Shown in pieces: positions 61,763-64,000 of a stretch of 64,000 nucleotides of DNA. Within the stretch, counting starts at the first letter, position 1. The number at the start of each line of letters is the position of its first letter. The stretch is from Enoplolaimus lenunculus (lineage: Eukaryota > Nematoda > Enoplea > Enoplida > Thoracostomopsidae): assembly GCA_030248215.1 (NCBI GenBank), contig JASANG010003945.1, positions 20,584 to 84,583 of the forward strand. The letters run 5' to 3'. The position numbers were made by a program, and so were the translations under genes. The notes under the pieces were generated by a model. That model was not told where the DNA came from. It was given only the letters and a program-made list of their open reading frames with translations, and ran no database searches.

Positions 61763-61939
61763 ATATCTTTTATGTTATGTGGTAGTCATGGTGCTAGCTT
61801 AACCATACAGCTATGGATAGGCTTGCCACTAATTGTCTCAGTGGCTAGCTACCATAGGAACGACACCTGATTCGGTTATCTTAACTCTTTACTTGGTGCC
61901 GTGGCAACGACATAAAGTATCGTTACAGGTAGGCGAGTC

Positions 61940-63420
61940 ATGACGGGACGCGGAGTTTCTATACATCCTCATCGACTCAGTGTTTTAACGTCGACAAAGA
62001 AAAAATCCACGCCCACAAATCAACAAATATCGCCACGCAAAACGCTTCCGTTGTCAACAAGAAAGCAACCGTTCAGAGCAAGCAGTGCAGAAAATCCGGT
62101 AGCGAAACGAATCAACCGTGTAACGGCAGAAGAATCGAGACTTGCAAATGGCATTGAACAAGAAATACTGATCCTGAACGCAGATGGAAGCCGTGTGGTA
62201 CCTCAAGAACCGGACAATAATTCAATTCGCAGTCCTGTGAAAAAACCAAAACTACTAGTACGACCGAAACCGGTTAAAACGCGAAAACCAAAGCCGCCAC
62301 TGCCACCAATTCCTGGGGATGGACCGATTTTGCGACATGTAATCCCTGGATTCGGATTCAACAACGGTATCAATGTTTTGGGCGTTCAAGGTGGTCGAGA
62401 GATTGGATTGCGTAATGGCGTATTCAGGTTGGTTTATTGAAATTTTGTCAGGTTTAAAATTCCAACTTATTTTATTTTTATTAAACGATTTTACTGTTTT
62501 GGTTTCGCTGAGAAAATTAACTAAAAGTTCACGTATTTCCGATACAACCTTAAGATGCACCCGTATAGCGAACATGTACCTATATTGTTTAAATTTATAA
62601 AAACCTTTTCCGTATATCAATTACGGTTAAGTGCTGTGGTTCAAATTATAATAGCTTTGTTTGAACATTCTAGATTAAAGCTAACTCACCTAGATAATAA
62701 AAAGTTTCTAAAGGTATACACTGCAAAACATGGTGAATCAAATTGACTCTTTCCAAAATAGGCACTGCGGGACTACACAAATTGAGTCAAATTCGACTCC
62801 GCCGGACTCAAATTTGACTCACTAAGTCGCACGTTTGACTCGTGTGGAGTCGAATTTGACTCGGTTTGTGTTGTCCCGTGGAGCCTATTTCGAAGAGAGT
62901 CAATTTGACTCACTATTTTTTGCAGTGCAACAGTGGCATGTTCCTAAACGTAAGGAAACAGATAAGCAATATAAGGATAAACCTATAACTAAACCTAAAC
63001 TCAAGCCTAAGTCTAAACCTAAGCAAAAATAATTGGTCTGAAACTTATTAAGGTTGCTCTATTCTAGTACGTCAAAAATCTCCTCGCCATTCAGACACAT
63101 GGAGACATGGACCCATATGCCTAAAAACTGTCAAAGAGCGGCGTTCTTCGCACCAATGCAGCTTTAAAACCCAAACGAAATATAAATAAAAAAATTTACT
63201 GTTAATATGTTTAAGGAAATTTGCCGGAGCAAGCAATGTACCATTGGGTCCAATTGGAACCGGCGAATTTGGCCCGCGAACAGGCGGCGGCATTCTAGGA
63301 TGTGGCGGATTATTTGGCGGCGGCAAAGGAGTGAATTTTAGCCCATTTGGAAGTTTTGGCAAACAACTTACCATTGATCTTCGCTCGCTTGGAATAAAGG
63401 CGTTACGAAGAATTTGTTAA
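61940..63420 (+). CDS. Two-exon gene: basic Pro/Lys-rich, Gly-rich protein
   Basis: Exon 1 (61940-62427) starts at ATG and ends TTCAG|GTTGGT. Exon 2 (63216-63420) follows a TTTAAG acceptor, and the split codon AG+G restores the frame. The 230-residue product has no signal peptide. Residues 1-60 are basic, Ser/Thr-rich and probably disordered. Residues about 99-129 are rich in Lys and Pro (KKPKLLVRPKPVKTRKPKPP then LPPIPGDGP), with possible SH3-ligand and nuclear-import character. The remainder is Gly-rich across the splice (GFGFNNGINVLGVQGGREIG, then GGGILGCGGLFGGGKGVNF) and ends ALRRIC. The Gly-rich character continuing over the junction supports the model. The intron (788 bp) contains an AP-1-word foldback MITE and a GCCTAA remnant. 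ATCGTTACAG 13 bases upstream of the ATG could be a trans-splice site. The family is unknown. Confidence 0.7.
62719..62927 (+). mobile_element. Foldback MITE with GAGTC/GACTC words, copy 2 (intronic)
   Basis: It is 209 bp, the same length as the copy at 12794-13002. It starts CACTGCAAAACATGG after TA and ends ATTTTTTGCAGTG. TGACTCA occurs twice. It lies in the intron of the gene at 61940-63420. Confidence 0.82.
62955..63080 (+). mobile_element. GCCTAA-core MITE remnant (intronic)
   Basis: CCTAAACTCAAGCCTAAGTC, CAAAAATAATTGGTCTGAAAC and GCTCTATTCTAGTACGTC match the core and right arm of subfamily 2. Both ends are lost. Confidence 0.5.
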
Positions 63421-63968
63421 CAATTGTGTAAAAACTCTGAATTCACCAGCAAACATTTGTTTTAGGTCTTTGGCTATACAGAATTATTATGGCTTAGATC
63501 TAAGATTTCAAAAAATAACGCTTCAAGTTTATTTTAGAAGAAAAACCTGCATATTACTGTTATTATTAAAGCAGAACAATATTCGAGACTTATAAATAAA
63601 ACAAATTGGTGCAAATCAATGATTACTAAAAACAAGTTGCCTTCAAAAATATTGCAAGCACTTTGACTGGTAGTATTTATAAAAAATCGAAAAATGGTTG
63701 GTCCAATGATATAGAACAGAAAGCATTTCATTTTCCAAGCTTCAAAATCTATACCCAGGAGTGCAGCCAGTCACTCTTGCTTTAAACTCTTGATTTTCGT
63801 AGGCATTATAGAGAAAGCTACTAGCACAGCTTTACTTTGGAAAAGTGAAAAATTCAAACGTATATTTCCTTGGATTTTGTAAGGAACGCAAGGGTATCGT
63901 TGGGAAACCGGAAAAACCGTAAAATCCCGACGAATAACGTGACTCTTGGTTGGTTTCTTTGGTGTTGC
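63421..63968. other. 3' flank of the Pro/Gly gene
   Basis: No frame or element is recognised. Confidence 0.35.
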
Positions 63969-64000
63969 GGCCCATGATACTCTAAGGGGCGTCGGCTCGT
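63969..64000 (-). mobile_element. GCCTAA-core MITE, subfamily 1, cut by window edge
   Basis: GGCCCATGATACTCTAAGGG is the start of a minus-oriented copy like 27900-28077. The rest lies outside the window. Confidence 0.7.

Noticed and set aside
63072-63374. Pro-rich minus-strand frame
   Set aside because: It is the complement of the Gly-rich exon 2 on the plus strand, which is supported by the splice to exon 1.
1-64000. CRISPR arrays, bacterial operons, rRNA genes or intact tRNA genes
   Set aside because: None was seen. tRNA-like sequences sit in SINE or MITE contexts and have poorly paired arms.
1-64000. LTR retrotransposon, Polinton or intact transposase gene
   Set aside because: No long terminal repeats, reverse transcriptase, integrase or DDE/hAT transposase frame was recognised; all elements listed look non-autonomous.

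Overview
The window looks like about 64 kb of gene-poor, AT-rich animal DNA. A nematode is the best guess. Long coding frames are rare, and splice sites look like GTAAGT donors with TTTCAG or TTTTAG acceptors. One candidate intron is only 48 bp, and an FMRFamide-type peptide receptor is present. The telomere hexamer of nematodes (TTAGGC, seen here as GCCTAA) recurs everywhere, but inside short transposons rather than at a chromosome end. The nematode assignment rests partly on that hexamer and is therefore an inference.

Genes. The best supported are: (1) a three-exon rhodopsin-family receptor of the FMRFamide-receptor type, 51787-55713, whose exons join in frame and cover all seven helices; (2) a single long Arg-rich repeat frame, about 1404 residues, 17810-22024; (3) a two-exon gene for a basic Pro/Lys-rich then Gly-rich protein, 61940-63420. 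Weaker calls are a two-exon short secreted peptide (27506-27760), a terminal exon carrying helix 7 of another receptor (58547-58640), a minus-strand internal exon (930-1125), and a few lone exon-like frames (32514, 45603, 50780-51040 minus, 59314).

Mobile DNA. Most of the rest is short non-autonomous DNA transposons, many with clear 8-bp target duplications. The largest group has GGCC-CATGT-type ends and a core of GCCTAA repeats: about 22 full or partial copies in three subfamilies. Other groups start CAGGGTGC (CCGGAA or CCGGAG words), CGGATGTGCC (ATCGGC words), CAGTGGCGGATCC, GTGACCCGAATAAGAG (TA duplications), CACTGCAAAAAATG (GAGTC/GACTC foldback), CACTCAAAATAATATTTC, CCCTATTCACACGTGCAAG (E-box foldback), TTAA-CCCTTTCTCAC (with a tRNA-like insert), and a GC-rich foldback. 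tRNA-derived SINE-like sequences lie at about 12091, 32150 and 53040. I recognised no LTR retrotransposon, Polinton or intact transposase gene.

Layout. 1-13.5 kb is dense with hAT-like elements and one minus-strand exon. 13.5-17.4 kb holds TA-flanked and GCCTAA elements and a TATA box followed by four hairpins. 17.4-22.2 kb holds the Arg-rich frame. 22-51 kb is mostly transposon fragments with the small peptide gene. 51.5-55.7 kb is the receptor gene, whose second intron is packed with elements. 55.7-61.8 kb has the orphan helix-7 exon, a palindrome array and a minisatellite. 61.9-63.4 kb is the Pro/Gly gene.

The most unusual items are the telomere-hexamer transposons and the block of four hairpins. 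The lower stems of the hairpins differ in sequence but stay paired, with G-U wobbles compatible only with a plus-strand RNA. They sit just downstream of a TATA box and upstream of the Arg-rich frame.
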